45,845 nt of DNA from an uncultured Pirellulaceae bacterium (GTDB lineage Bacteria; Planctomycetota; Planctomycetia; Pirellulales; Pirellulaceae): the NCBI GenBank assembly GCA_937929805.1, contig CALFUT010000019.1, forward strand, positions 1-45,845, in the 5' to 3' direction. A program made the position numbers and the translations under genes. Positions within the stretch are counted from its first letter, which is position 1. Every line of letters starts with the position of its first letter. The notes beneath the pieces are model-generated. The model did no database searches, was not told the origin of the DNA, and saw only the letters and a program-made list of their open reading frames with translations. This document shows positions 19,080-28,531 of this stretch, in pieces.

Positions 19080-19644
19080 ATCGATTCTATATCAAGCAGT
19101 TTTGTCGTTTCGACAGAGATGACTGTTTGAAGCGCGAGTGCCGTGCTCACGCGATGTTGATTGGTTCTTTGTTCAAGCCGCAAACCGAAACATGCTCACG
19201 CACCGCTAAGCATTGCCACGTCAATCGCATGAGCATGCCCTCGCTCGGTTGTCACATCTTCTCTATCGCGGCGTGAAGCATGGCACCCGTTGCTTTCGAG
19301 GAACAACTTGGCGTTTTTTAACTGACCACGAATCTTACGAATCCAACGAATACTGATTTGCCGCACGCTATGTTCGTTTGATTCGTCCGATTGGTGGTTC
19401 TCGAATCGTTTTTGAAAAGCGGCTTGTTTATCCGCTGATCTCTTTTGCGATCCTCACTGCGGCGCACGAAAAAACCCAACGGCTGGGATTGCGAAGGGCG
19501 TTTGCAATGGTACCGTTGGGCTTGAGGTCGCTTAGGCAACTGGCAGAATATAACCCACCGGCAAATTAAGGAAATCCTTCGAGGCTTCGGTCTATTTAGC
19601 GGTAGGTTTTAAATTGCCTTCTGCCTTAGTCTTCCACCACTGGC
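19080..19644. other. 565-base region between the abiE-like pair and frr, no supported gene
   Basis: Short frames on both strands have no recognisable features. The segment around 19320-19375 is rich in ACGAATC-like words (ACCACGAATCTTACGAATCC) of the type seen in dispersed planctomycete intergenic repeats. No terminator with a T-run is seen after the toxin or after frr. Confidence 0.5.
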
Positions 19645-20205
19645 CTAATCTTCCATGACTTCCGCTTCGCGGGCCTTGGCGATCGAGGCCGCTTGCTCTT
19701 CGAATTTTTTGGTCAGCTCTTGGATCTGATCCTTGATGTCGTCGCGCTGGTCTTCCGAGATCGTTTTGTCCTTCTCCTCTTGGTCGGCCAGCTTGTTGCC
19801 GTCGCGGCGGACGTTTCGGATCGCGATCTTTGCGTCTTCGGTCAAGTCCTTGATCCGGCCAACCATCTTTTTCCGAACGTCGGTTGACAACGGCGGAATG
19901 TTGATTCGCACGACACGCCCATCGCTTTGAGGGTTGAAACCAAGGTCGCTGCCGACGATTGCTTTTTCGATTTCCTTGATGATGCCCGCGTCGTAAGGGC
20001 GGATCACGATCTGAGTCGGCTCAGGCGCACCCACCGAAGCGACCTGCTTGATCGGAGTCGGTGACCCATACACGTCGACTCGAAGTGAATCGACCAACCC
20101 CGGATTCGCGCGACCCGTTCGAATGCCGCCAAGGTTCTTCTTAAGCACCTCGATCGCTTTTTCCATTCTCTCTTCGGAATCTTTGGTGATTTCGTCGGCG
20201 GGCAT
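19645..20205 (-). CDS. frr: Ribosome recycling factor
   Basis: A complete 186-residue RRF, the usual length. The hallmark RTGRANPGLVDSLRVDVYGS and APEPTQIVIRPYD segments are followed by RVVRINIPPLSTDVRKKMV and AKIAIRNVRRDGNK. RRF splits post-termination ribosomes with EF-G. ATG 20205 is preceded by AAAGGAG with good spacing, a strong Shine-Dalgarno site. It lies 156 bases downstream of pyrH on the same strand; pyrH-frr is the standard gene order. Confidence 0.98.
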   Translation of the reverse strand: MPADEITKDSEERMEKAIEVLKKNLGGIRTGRANPGLVDSLRVDVYGSPTPIKQVASVGAPEPTQIVIRPYDAGIIKEIEKAIVGSDLGFNPQSDGRVVRINIPPLSTDVRKKMVGRIKDLTEDAKIAIRNVRRDGNKLADQEEKDKTISEDQRDDIKDQIQELTKKFEEQAASIAKAREAEVMED

Positions 20206-20361
20206 TGGTGAACTCCTTTTGCTAGAAAAATCGAAGCGTTTTCGTTCTCAAATCGGCCACTTGTCCGGTCGTCGGCAAGCGCATCGATAGATAGTTTAGC
20301 ACTTTCCTAGGCAGAGTGAAAACAGGAGGGGCAAATCGAAATTGGCTGGAAACGCCAGAAA

Positions 20362-21099
20362 TCAACCGGCCACTTTTTCGTTGGTGACCATGGTGCCGAC
20401 TCGGTCGCCGGTGATCGCCTTGATGATGTTGCCGTCCTTGCGGAAATTGAACACCATCAGCGGCATGTCGTGTTCCATGCAGTGCGAGATGGCGGTCGAG
20501 TCCATCACACGCAGATTTTTTTCGATCGCTGTCTGGAAATTCAAATCGGAATACAGCACCGCGTGAGGATTCTTCGCTGGGTCCTCCGTGTAAATTCCGT
20601 CAACCGTCGTCGCCTTCATCAGGATATCGCAGCCAAGCTCCATGCTTCGCAATGCGGCAGCCGTGTCAGTGGTCACGAATGGGCCTCCAGTGCCGGCGCC
20701 CAAGATAACGATTCGACCTTTTTCCAGATGTCTCGACGCGCGTCGGCGAATGTAGGGCTCGCAAACGCCATCCATTTTAATGGCGCTCATCAATCGAGTT
20801 TGACAGCCGACCGATTCGAGTGCGTCCTGCAATGCTAGGCCGTTGATCACGGTGGCAAGCATGCCCATGTAGTGAGCGGTGGCTTCTTGGACGGTGCTGT
20901 TGGTCGCCGTGAACCGGCTGCCTCGTAGGATGTTGCCTCCACCGATGACCACTGCGATTTCGCACCCCAGTTGTTGGGCTTCGAAGATCTCTTTCGAAAT
21001 ATGAACCACTTCGTCCATGCTGATCCCACGTTCGCCCGAAGGTGAAAAACTTTCTCCAGAAAGCTTTAGCAAGATCCGTTTATATTTTGGTTCGGCCAT
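20362..21099 (-). CDS. pyrH: UMP kinase
   Basis: A 245-residue amino-acid-kinase-fold UMP kinase, close to the usual length. [12 protein letters not shown] is the first phosphate-binding strand, [14 protein letters not shown] the second glycine loop, [19 protein letters not shown] the UMP/ATP-binding region and [12 protein letters not shown] the late motif. It makes UDP from UMP and, in other bacteria, is controlled by UTP and GTP. Start ATG 21099. It precedes frr on the same strand; rpsB and tsf, which often stand upstream, are absent from the window. Confidence 0.97.
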   Translation of the reverse strand: MAEPKYKRILLKLSGESFSPSGERGISMDEVVHISKEIFEAQQLGCEIAVVIGGGNILRGSRFTATNSTVQEATAHYMGMLATVINGLALQDALESVGCQTRLMSAIKMDGVCEPYIRRRASRHLEKGRIVILGAGTGGPFVTTDTAAALRSMELGCDILMKATTVDGIYTEDPAKNPHAVLYSDLNFQTAIEKNLRVMDSTAISHCMEHDMPLMVFNFRKDGNIIKAITGDRVGTMVTNEKVAG

Positions 21100-21521
21100 G
21101 AGATCGTGGTTCCCGGTTTCGGAGAGGGCTAAATACCGTTGCTAATGTGTGCCGACGCCCGTGAAAATTTAGACGAGCGGGTTTCAGCCATTGGAAGACT
21201 AGTGACTGCGTCGGATTAGAGTCAATTCTACCCACTGAAAGTAGGCCCCGAGAGCGGATTCGAACGTGGCGAGGGAACTTGTCGGCTCGCGGTTCAAGCA
21301 GACGCGTTTATGACGGTTGTGAGTTTAGAGGATTAAGCAGCCGGTTGTTGTTTCTGCGGTTTCAATGGAAAGCATAGAACGTTAGAGTGCGCTGGTGAAA
21401 CTGAAAACGAGGATCCGGTCGACGGCTCGGGAGGCGAAATTTGTCGCCTTGCTGGCCAGCGAAGAATGAGAGCGTTTTCGTCAGTTGTTAAGGTCCATGG
21501 TTTACTTAGGGAATCCGCGTT
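21100..21521. other. 422-base region between divergent pyrH and the small basic gene
   Basis: No gene is supported. A GGATTCGAAC word at about 21256 recalls a tRNA T-loop on the minus strand, but the flanks do not pair. Promoters for the two divergent transcripts should lie here. Confidence 0.5.
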
Positions 21522-21677
21522 ATGTCACTTCTCCGTAGCGGTGCATCAAAAAAGTACTCGGAAAATTGGGCTTCCGTATTTGGCGGATCCGGCAATAAGA
21601 AAAAGAAGGCCACCGCCGCCAAGGCAACGGCCAAGAAATCAAAAGCCAAGCCACGAAAAAAGGGCTCGAAAAAATAA
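21522..21677 (+). CDS. Small lysine/alanine-rich basic protein (51 residues)
   Basis: ATG 21522 to TAA 21677 encodes MSLLRSGASKKYSENWASVF followed by a glycine hinge and a tail of Lys/Ala repeats (KKKATAAKATAKKSKAK, then PRKKGSKK). The ordered start with SKKYSENW and a histone-like basic tail look like a conserved small planctomycete protein that I recall but cannot name. The tail resembles the H1-like proteins and may bind nucleic acid. A perfect 7-bp hairpin follows five bases after the stop. The 67-base gap to purL suggests either co-transcription or a separate small mRNA. Confidence 0.7.
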   Translation: MSLLRSGASKKYSENWASVFGGSGNKKKKATAAKATAKKSKAKPRKKGSKK

Positions 21678-21681
21678 CTCC

Positions 21682-21700
21682 GCAGAGCAAAACGCTCTGC
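21682..21700 (+). terminator. Stem-loop after the small basic gene
   Basis: GCAGAGC (21682-21688) and GCTCTGC (21694-21700) form a perfect stem with loop AAAAC just after the stop codon at 21677. No T-run follows, so it may be a weak terminator, a processing site or a 3'-end stabiliser. Confidence 0.5.
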
Positions 21701-21744
21701 CAAGCACCCCTGTGACGGCGGTCGGCGAAAGTTAAAATGCCGCC

Positions 21745-24729
21745 ATGAATAACGCAGTCGAAACATGTACGCCGGACTCGAGGGCGAAAACGAAGCAACT
21801 CTGGCAAATCGATATCTGGCCCGAGGACGGCCAGCCCGATCGTTTGGCTGCTGAATTGCTTAGCGACGCGGCCGATCTGCGACTGCCGGAATCGCTCAGA
21901 ATCGCTGCGGCGCGTGGTTTTCTGATTGAGGGCGATGTCAGTCACGATCAGGCCGAGCAAATCGCAAAAAGTTTGCTGGTCGAGCCAGTGGTTGAGCGGT
22001 TCCAACTGGCCGCCGTCGGCGATGAAGCGATCAACCAATCGCAAGCGGATCGTCCGAACCTGATTTATGTGCTGCCGCTGCCCGGAGTGACTGATCCTCA
22101 AGCCGAAAGTGCGATGGGCGCGATGCGGAATCTGGGTTTCGACGTTTCGACCGTCCGAACGTATCGCAAGTTTTTGGTCTCCGAACTTGAGCAGTCCGAT
22201 CTGCAAACGTTGACCGCCAAGCTGTTGTCCAACGACTCCATCGAGACCGCCGTGTCGGGATCCCTGAAGCTGGACGGATTGGACTTGGGCACCGAGTACG
22301 TTTTCGAAAAAGGAATCGTGTCGCTGTCCGGTTTGAACTCGGACCAACTGCTTGATATCAGCAAGAAGTGGCAGCTGAGTCTTTCGGCCGTCGAAATGGA
22401 GACCATTCAGGCTCATTTCAAAACGCTCGACCGCGAGCCCACCGATGTGGAGCTGGAAACGGTTGCTCAAACTTGGAGCGAACACTGTAGCCACAAAACT
22501 TTGGCGGGGCGTATCAACTACCTGGACGAAAACGGGAGCCGCACGTTCGAGAACATGCTCAAGGAGACCATCTTCTCGGCCACGATGAAGATCCGCGAAG
22601 ACTTGGGCGACGATGATTGGTGCGTTAGCGTTTTTCGCGACAACGCGGGCATTGTTCGCTTTGATGATGAAAACAACATCGCCTTCAAAGTGGAGACGCA
22701 TAACCGTCCCTCGGCGCTGGAGCCGTACGGCGGTGCGAACACGGGCATCGGTGGCGTGATTCGTGACACGCTGGGAACCGGCATGGGAGCCAAGCCGATT
22801 TGCAATACGGACGTGTTCTGTTTTGCCGATCCGAATAGTGCGATCGAAGACTTGCCGCCGGGAGTCATGCATCCTCGCCGGATCATGAAAGGCGTCGTGT
22901 CGGGCGTGCGGGACTACGGAAACCGAATGGGAATCCCAACGGTTAACGGAGCCGTTTACTTCGACCGGCGTTACGTTGGCAACCCGCTGGTATTCTGCGG
23001 CAACGTTGGCCTGTTGCCCAAAGAGAAGTCATTCAAAGAGCCTCAGCCGAACGATTTGATCGTTTCGATTGGCGGAAAAACGGGACGCGACGGAATTCAC
23101 GGCGCGACTTTTAGCTCGGCCGAGCTAACCGAGGACAGCGACATCACCTCCGGCGGCGCGGTGCAGATCGGAAACGCGATCACCGAAAAGATGCTGATGG
23201 ACGTGATGCTGATCGCTCGCGATCGCGAACTTTACACCGCCGTGACCGATTGCGGAGCCGGGGGTTACTCAAGTGCCGTCGGCGAGATGGGCGAAGAGAT
23301 CGGAGCCGAAGTATGGCTCGACAAAGTTCCGCTCAAATACCAAGGCTTGTCCTATACCGAAATTTGGATCTCCGAGGCGCAGGAACGGATGGTGTTCTCG
23401 GTGCCGGAAGAAAACTGGCCGGCGTTTCGCGACCTTTGTGCTTCAGAATCGGTCGACGCGACCGTGATCGGACAGTTCAAGCCGACCGGGCAGTTGGTTT
23501 TGAAGTACGGCGACGAAGTCGTATCAGACGTCGCGATGAGCTTCCTGCATGACGGCCGCCCGCCGGTCGTTCGCGAAGCGACTTATCAACCAGTTGCCGC
23601 TTCCGAACTTTTGAACGCTCCGGCGCGAAGCAGTGCCGCCGAGTGGACTGGCGACCTGAAGAAGATTCTTGGATCGTTGAACGTTGCCAGCAAGCATTGG
23701 GTCATTCGGCAATACGACCATGAAGTGCAGGGCGGTAGCGTGATCAAGCCGCTGGTCGGCATTCAAAACGACGGACCGGGAGACGCGGCGGTCGTGCGGC
23801 CGGTGCTCGATTCTTATCGCGGCGTCGCGGTCTCGTGCGGCATGAATCCTCATTATGGCGACTACGACACGTGGCACATGGCAACCAGTGCGATTGATGA
23901 AGCCCTGCGAAACTGCGTGGCAGTGGGAGCCGATCCGAGCAAGATTGCGGTGCTGGATAACTTCTGCTGGGGTTACACCGACCGCCCGGAAACACTCGGT
24001 TCACTCGTCCGAGCCGCACTGGCCTGCCACGATCTTTCGATCGAGATGCAGACGCCCTTCATCAGCGGCAAAGATAGTTTGCACAACGAATTTAGTTACA
24101 CCAACGCCGACGGCCAGCGAGAAGTCATCTCGATCCCCGCGACGCTTTTAATCAGTGCCATGGGGCAAGTTGACGACGTCCGAAAATGCGTGACGATGGA
24201 TCTGAAGGCTGCCGGAAACTTGATCTACCAAATTGGGCAAACGTTTGATCATCTGGCCGGTTCGCATTGGTCGTCGGTCACCGGAGCGACCGGAGGAGCC
24301 GTCCCGACGGTCGATGGTGGTTTGGCGAAACGGATTTTTCGGGCCGTTCACGCTGCGATTGGAAACGGGCTGATTCGTAGTTGTCATGACTTGAGCGAAG
24401 GTGGGCTCGCGACGGCGATCGCCGAAATGGCATTCTCAGGTGGGTTAGGAGCTGAAGTTTCGATCGATCAGATCGAGGTCGCCGGCGTATCCGATGCGGA
24501 TTTGGTGCGGACTCGATTGTTTAGCGAATCGAACACGCGATTTGTTGTGGAAGTGACGCCCGACCAGCAAGCCGCCTTTGAGGCACAGTTTTCCGATTTG
24601 CCATTGGCGTTTTTGGGTAAGGTGACGGAAGCACCAACGCTAATTATTGCATCGGGCGATGAAACCGTGATCGACGCGCCGATCGATCAATTGAAAAACG
24701 CTTGGCAAAGTCCGTTGGATTGGAATTGA
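21745..24729 (+). CDS. purL: Phosphoribosylformylglycinamidine synthase, synthetase subunit (long PurL)
   Basis: A 994-residue PurL, longer than the about 740-residue small form and shorter than the about 1300-residue fused enzyme. The first 170 residues resemble PurS-like half-domains (LIYVLPLPGVTDPQAESAM is the second strand-helix), so a separate PurS may be unnecessary. The synthetase core has TWSEHCSHKT, then VETHNRPSALEPYGGANTG, DCGAGGYSSAVGEMG and, in the second repeat, DLSEGGLATAIAEMAFSG. It converts FGAR to FGAM with ATP and ammonia supplied by PurQ, which is encoded downstream. The motif usually written HNHPS reads HNRPS here. Start ATG 21745. Confidence 0.95.
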   Translation: MNNAVETCTPDSRAKTKQLWQIDIWPEDGQPDRLAAELLSDAADLRLPESLRIAAARGFLIEGDVSHDQAEQIAKSLLVEPVVERFQLAAVGDEAINQSQADRPNLIYVLPLPGVTDPQAESAMGAMRNLGFDVSTVRTYRKFLVSELEQSDLQTLTAKLLSNDSIETAVSGSLKLDGLDLGTEYVFEKGIVSLSGLNSDQLLDISKKWQLSLSAVEMETIQAHFKTLDREPTDVELETVAQTWSEHCSHKTLAGRINYLDENGSRTFENMLKETIFSATMKIREDLGDDDWCVSVFRDNAGIVRFDDENNIAFKVETHNRPSALEPYGGANTGIGGVIRDTLGTGMGAKPICNTDVFCFADPNSAIEDLPPGVMHPRRIMKGVVSGVRDYGNRMGIPTVNGAVYFDRRYVGNPLVFCGNVGLLPKEKSFKEPQPNDLIVSIGGKTGRDGIHGATFSSAELTEDSDITSGGAVQIGNAITEKMLMDVMLIARDRELYTAVTDCGAGGYSSAVGEMGEEIGAEVWLDKVPLKYQGLSYTEIWISEAQERMVFSVPEENWPAFRDLCASESVDATVIGQFKPTGQLVLKYGDEVVSDVAMSFLHDGRPPVVREATYQPVAASELLNAPARSSAAEWTGDLKKILGSLNVASKHWVIRQYDHEVQGGSVIKPLVGIQNDGPGDAAVVRPVLDSYRGVAVSCGMNPHYGDYDTWHMATSAIDEALRNCVAVGADPSKIAVLDNFCWGYTDRPETLGSLVRAALACHDLSIEMQTPFISGKDSLHNEFSYTNADGQREVISIPATLLISAMGQVDDVRKCVTMDLKAAGNLIYQIGQTFDHLAGSHWSSVTGATGGAVPTVDGGLAKRIFRAVHAAIGNGLIRSCHDLSEGGLATAIAEMAFSGGLGAEVSIDQIEVAGVSDADLVRTRLFSESNTRFVVEVTPDQQAAFEAQFSDLPLAFLGKVTEAPTLIIASGDETVIDAPIDQLKNAWQSPLDWN

Positions 24730-24787
24730 TTGGAGTTTCCAGCTAATGGCTCAGTTCTGAGTTGGCTTGGGCATATGAAAGCGATTT

Positions 24788-24867
24788 GGGAGGGTGAGGC
24801 TCCGTCCGAACCGCGCGGAGTAACATGCTAAATTATTCAATCGGCTCGGACGAAGCCTCGCCCTCCC
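24788..24867. repeat. Imperfect 26-bp inverted repeat between purL and purQ
   Basis: The left arm, from 24788, begins GGGAGGGTGAGGCTCCGTCC; the right arm, 24842-24867, is its reverse complement with three mismatches over 26 bases. A 28-base spacer separates the arms. It could fold as a long hairpin in the purL-purQ transcript. I recall such GAGGGCGAGGC sequences as common, mobile-like intergenic repeats in planctomycetes; only one copy is in this window. Confidence 0.75.
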
Positions 24868-24944
24868 GCCGAAGTGCCAAATGCAAACCACATTTATTTG
24901 AACCGTAATAACGGCGACTGAATCAGCCAGCCATAGAAAAACTC

Positions 24945-25709
24945 ATGACTCAACCAAACGTATTGATCCTTCGAGCACCCGGTACCAACTGTGATCAGGA
25001 AACCGGATTCGCGTTTGAAAAAGCCGGTGCAAAAGTGGCGTACCACCACATCAACCAGTTGATCGAATCTCCTAGCTTGATTTCCGACTCGCAGATTTTG
25101 TGTCTGCCCGGCGGATTCAGCTACGGCGACGATATCGCTGCCGGTCGCATTCTTGCCAGCCAGTTTCAGTCAAAGCTGTCCGACGTGATTCACGATTTTC
25201 ATTCGGCCAGCAAGTTGACACTGGGAATTTGCAATGGATTTCAAATCCTAATCAAAACCGGTTTTCTGCTGGCTGAGACCGATGAAGGATTGCCCGCAAC
25301 GCTGACGTGGAACGACAGCGGACGTTTCATTGATCGCTGGGTACACCTGAAAGCTGATTCTTCCGTTTGTGCGTTTCTGAAAGATTCGGACAGCATGTAC
25401 CTGCCGATCGCTCACGCGGAGGGAAAGTTTGTTCCGCGTAGCGAAGCGGTCTTGAGCGATCTTCAGGCTGGTCATCAGCTGGCGCTCACTTACGCCAGCG
25501 GCAATGGATCGGCGCAGGTCGATAACTTTAATGGGTCGACGGCCGATGTGGCGGGAGTCTGTGACCCGACCGGCCGAATCTTTGGCCTGATGCCACACCC
25601 CGAACGGTTTATCGATCGGACTCAGCACCCGCACTGGACGCGATTGGAGCTTCCAGAAGAAGGCGACGGGCTGGCGATATTTCGAAACGCCGTCGAGTAC
25701 TTCGCGTGA
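24945..25709 (+). CDS. purQ: Phosphoribosylformylglycinamidine synthase, glutamine amidotransferase subunit
   Basis: A 254-residue class I glutamine amidotransferase. The nucleophile is Cys96 in LGICNGFQIL and the His-Glu pair is at His218/Glu220 in MPHPERF; APGTNCDQET and CLPGGFSYGDD are PurQ-type strands. It hydrolyses glutamine and passes ammonia to PurL in purine synthesis step four. It lies 215 bases after purL on the same strand, separated by the inverted repeat. Start ATG 24945. The length matches larger PurQ proteins that pair with a long PurL. Confidence 0.95.
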   Translation: MTQPNVLILRAPGTNCDQETGFAFEKAGAKVAYHHINQLIESPSLISDSQILCLPGGFSYGDDIAAGRILASQFQSKLSDVIHDFHSASKLTLGICNGFQILIKTGFLLAETDEGLPATLTWNDSGRFIDRWVHLKADSSVCAFLKDSDSMYLPIAHAEGKFVPRSEAVLSDLQAGHQLALTYASGNGSAQVDNFNGSTADVAGVCDPTGRIFGLMPHPERFIDRTQHPHWTRLELPEEGDGLAIFRNAVEYFA

Positions 25710-25712
25710 CGC

Positions 25713-26966
25713 TTACTCAGCTGAGTTGGCTGTTGGGTCGGCTTCTTCGGTTTTCGGTTCATAGCTGAGTGAAGCGATCGTTTGCGCCGCGGCCTCTTGA
25801 ACCAGCGCGTCCGGATCGTCAAGTAGTTTCTGCACTTCAGGAAGAGTATCCTTAGCGGCAGGGCCAAGGCGGCCGATCGCAAGGACAGCTTTTTCGCGGA
25901 CATCTTCTTCCGGTGCGCTCAAAAGTTTGACCAAGCCAGATTGAAGCGAGATTGCTTCCTCGGGCTCCAGACGCTTGATCAGCTCGAACGCGGCGTCTCG
26001 TTCGTTAATATCGCTCAACGCTTCCAACAACATCTTGTCCATCACCTGCTTTTCGACGCCGATCTTGTACAACGCATACGCGGCATGAGGTTGAACTCGG
26101 TGGCTTCGAGAATTCAAGTATTCCTTGACCGTTGGAATGGCGCGCTGGGCCTCACGCCCAAGATGAGCCAGCCCCAGCAGGATTCGTTGTTTTTCAACGT
26201 GAGCGCGTGCCTCGACGAGTCGGGCGATTAACATCGGCACGATGTCGTTTTTGTCAGTCGGCCCAATGGCTCCCAATGCGATTGCGGCCCAGCCTCGCGA
26301 CGACGGGTTGCCGTTTTGAAGAATTTGAATCAGGCCATCTTCGGCAGGTAACGCGTCTGGGCCAAACTTTTCTAGGAATCGGCAGGCCATGCAATGAACG
26401 TTGAAGTCATCCGACGCAAGACAGCCGGCAACAGGTTCAATCGCTTCAAACGCTTGGTCTCCGATGCCTTGCAGCGCATACAAGGCGGCTCGCTGGTTGA
26501 ATGGTTCGTCTGACTCAAGCAGCTGAATGAGTTGCGGCAGCAACTCAGTCGCGTCGGGCCCCACTGACTTAATCGCTCGGCATGCGGCAGCCAATTGAGC
26601 CCGGTCTTTGGACGCCAAAGCAATTTTAATGGCGGGCATCGCAGCGCCCCCAATCTTCTGAATGGAAATTTCTGCTGCCGCTTGGACTAGTTCAGCGTTG
26701 CTGGGTGCAACAAGTCGCATTAACAAATTAATCACTTCTGGCCGTGCCGGCTGTTCGTCGGACCACATATCGCCCAACGCAATGATGGCCTCCAATCGAA
26801 CACTGGACTGCCTGTCGGCTGCGTGAGTCAGCGCGTCGTCGAGGGATGTGATTTTGGGTTTTTCAATTTTGACCACGGTAGTCGGTTTTTCGCCGTCGGC
26901 TTCCGCGCAACCAACCACAGAAAAGAGCATGCCAAATGCCAACAGCCACACACGCGATAAAATCAT
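25713..26966 (-). CDS. HEAT-repeat lipoprotein
   Basis: From ATG 26966 the product is 417 residues. MILSRVWLLAFGMLFSVVGC is a lipoprotein signal peptide with the predicted lipid-modified Cys20. The rest is about nine HEAT-like helical repeats of 35-40 residues, recognisable by periodic phrases such as VRLEAIIALGDMW, NQRAALYALQGIG, SRGWAAIALGAIG, VQPHAAYALYKIG and VREKAVLAIGRLG. Such solenoids bind proteins; nothing points to an enzyme. The frame is open upstream to 27077 but the lipobox fixes the start. It converges with purQ (3-base gap) and diverges from the Mla-like pair. Confidence 0.85.
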   Translation of the reverse strand: MILSRVWLLAFGMLFSVVGCAEADGEKPTTVVKIEKPKITSLDDALTHAADRQSSVRLEAIIALGDMWSDEQPARPEVINLLMRLVAPSNAELVQAAAEISIQKIGGAAMPAIKIALASKDRAQLAAACRAIKSVGPDATELLPQLIQLLESDEPFNQRAALYALQGIGDQAFEAIEPVAGCLASDDFNVHCMACRFLEKFGPDALPAEDGLIQILQNGNPSSRGWAAIALGAIGPTDKNDIVPMLIARLVEARAHVEKQRILLGLAHLGREAQRAIPTVKEYLNSRSHRVQPHAAYALYKIGVEKQVMDKMLLEALSDINERDAAFELIKRLEPEEAISLQSGLVKLLSAPEEDVREKAVLAIGRLGPAAKDTLPEVQKLLDDPDALVQEAAAQTIASLSYEPKTEEADPTANSAE

Positions 26967-27127
26967 GGTGAATGGATCGCTTTCGGGGGACGTGGGAGCG
27001 TTTGTTTCTGCAAAAGCGGAAACGATTCGCGGAATTCTACCAAGTTCGGTCACAATGATACCAATTCGAGCTTTCAAGAAACGAATGAGTCAGCGAAAAT
27101 GCGGCATCACGAGGATCCGGCGCGGTA

Positions 27128-28531
27128 GTGACGCGCGGGTTTCCTGCCAATTCGCGTAGCAAGGTTAATTCGATTCGTTCCAGAAAAACTATTGTCGGTA
27201 TTCTGATATGGTGCAGTATTGTTGCACTCGGAGCAATTGGGCTGCGCCGGGCTAACTACGATTCGCCCGCCGCGATGACTCAAATTACTCGCTTCCTCAC
27301 GTCTTCGACTCGCGATGTTCAGATCGAGTTTGCTCAACGCCAATTGTTGGCGGTCAACGATCCCGTCTTCGTGAACGAACAAGATGCCGCGCGGCCGATC
27401 GGGCGCATTTCAAGGATCGGGCCGCGTGACGAAATGCAAACGATCTCAGACGAAGATCCTACTCAGTTCAAAATCAACTTCGTCAATGAAGCAACCGTGA
27501 CGTTGTTCGCGGGCGCTCCAGACCTAAACGATGATGCGACGTTCACTTTACAGTCAACGCCCAAGTCGACCGAGTGGGTGGTGAAAACGATGCTGACCAA
27601 AGACAAGCGTCGCGAGCTGGTAACGTTGATCATGGATTCGTATCGGTGGCACATGCCAGAGATCGCGGAAGCCTTCGAGCCAGTCGTCAAGGACTCACTG
27701 GCCAACGCCGGGTCGGTGATTCAAGAAGAGTTAAGAGCTGCGTTCGCGGCTCGCGAGCAAGAGTTTCTGGCGTTGGGGAAACGGTTTGAAGTGGAGCTGC
27801 TGCAGGAAAAGATTATGCCCTTGCTCCAAGAAGAAATTTGGCCAATCGTCGAGGAAAAGGGATCGCCTTTGGCTCGCAAGGTTGGCACCGAAATTTGGCA
27901 GGAGCTATCGCTGTGGAGATTCGGCTGGCGTTTTTTATATGACAAGTCGCCCTTGCCCGAACGTAATTTTGCTCAGCAGGAGTTCAATCGATTCGTGAAG
28001 CAGAAAGCGGCTCCCATTTTGAAGGCGAACTTGCCCGAGATGCTGGAACTGCAGAAAACGCTGGTGCAGGAATTCTCTCAGCACCCAGAAATTCGGAAAA
28101 CGGTACGCGAGAGTTTTCAAACGGTGGTCAACGACGAGGAATTGCGAATCTTGCTCACGTCGATCTTCAAGGAAGTCTTGATCGACAATCCACGCTTGAG
28201 GGAAACGCTGGAGCAACAGTGGACGGGTGCAAAGGCTCAAGCGGCCATCGACCTTGCCAGCCGCAGGCTCGATCCGACGATCACTCAGATTGGCGAAACG
28301 ATGTTTGGGAATCCGAACACGTCGATCACGCCGGAGTTTGCTCGAGTGATGCGGCGGATGGTGTTAAACAAAGACCAGCGTTGGCTTATTCTTGATCCGG
28401 GTTCGGAAGCTGGAAACGATTCGACCCCGCAACGCCAGAAGGGTGATTCGTACCCCGCGTTTCGAGGCGACCGGGATGCGTTGATTCCATCCTCGTTTGT
28501 TCCCGGCTATTCAACGGAGGCCGTCGATTGA
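27128..28531 (+). CDS. Membrane-anchored periplasmic protein paired with a fused Mla-type ABC transporter
   Basis: A 467-residue protein starting at GTG 27128, with a basic leader and one transmembrane segment at about residues 22-40 (TIVGILIWCSIVALGAIGL). A short beta-rich section follows (NDPVFVNEQDAARPIGRISR and KINFVNEATVTLFAGAP), then some 280 residues of long helices (HMPEIAEAFEPVVKDSLANA onwards) up to a disordered tail. The position directly before an MlaF-MlaE fusion, with a 4-base overlap, is where an MlaD/MCE subunit would stand. The beta section has a hint of MCE wording but no convincing full MCE domain, so it may be a divergent or functionally analogous subunit. I do not recognise a named family. 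Confidence 0.75.
   Translation: MTRGFPANSRSKVNSIRSRKTIVGILIWCSIVALGAIGLRRANYDSPAAMTQITRFLTSSTRDVQIEFAQRQLLAVNDPVFVNEQDAARPIGRISRIGPRDEMQTISDEDPTQFKINFVNEATVTLFAGAPDLNDDATFTLQSTPKSTEWVVKTMLTKDKRRELVTLIMDSYRWHMPEIAEAFEPVVKDSLANAGSVIQEELRAAFAAREQEFLALGKRFEVELLQEKIMPLLQEEIWPIVEEKGSPLARKVGTEIWQELSLWRFGWRFLYDKSPLPERNFAQQEFNRFVKQKAAPILKANLPEMLELQKTLVQEFSQHPEIRKTVRESFQTVVNDEELRILLTSIFKEVLIDNPRLRETLEQQWTGAKAQAAIDLASRRLDPTITQIGETMFGNPNTSITPEFARVMRRMVLNKDQRWLILDPGSEAGNDSTPQRQKGDSYPAFRGDRDALIPSSFVPGYSTEAVD

Noticed and set aside
19318-19569. Overlapping small open frames on both strands after the abiE-like pair
   Set aside because: The segment is made of ACGAATC-like repeated words, and neither frame has protein character.
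21250-21320. tRNA-like word GGATTCGAAC on the plus strand, as in a minus-strand tRNA T-loop
   Set aside because: The five bases on each side do not pair, and no anticodon or acceptor arms can be drawn.
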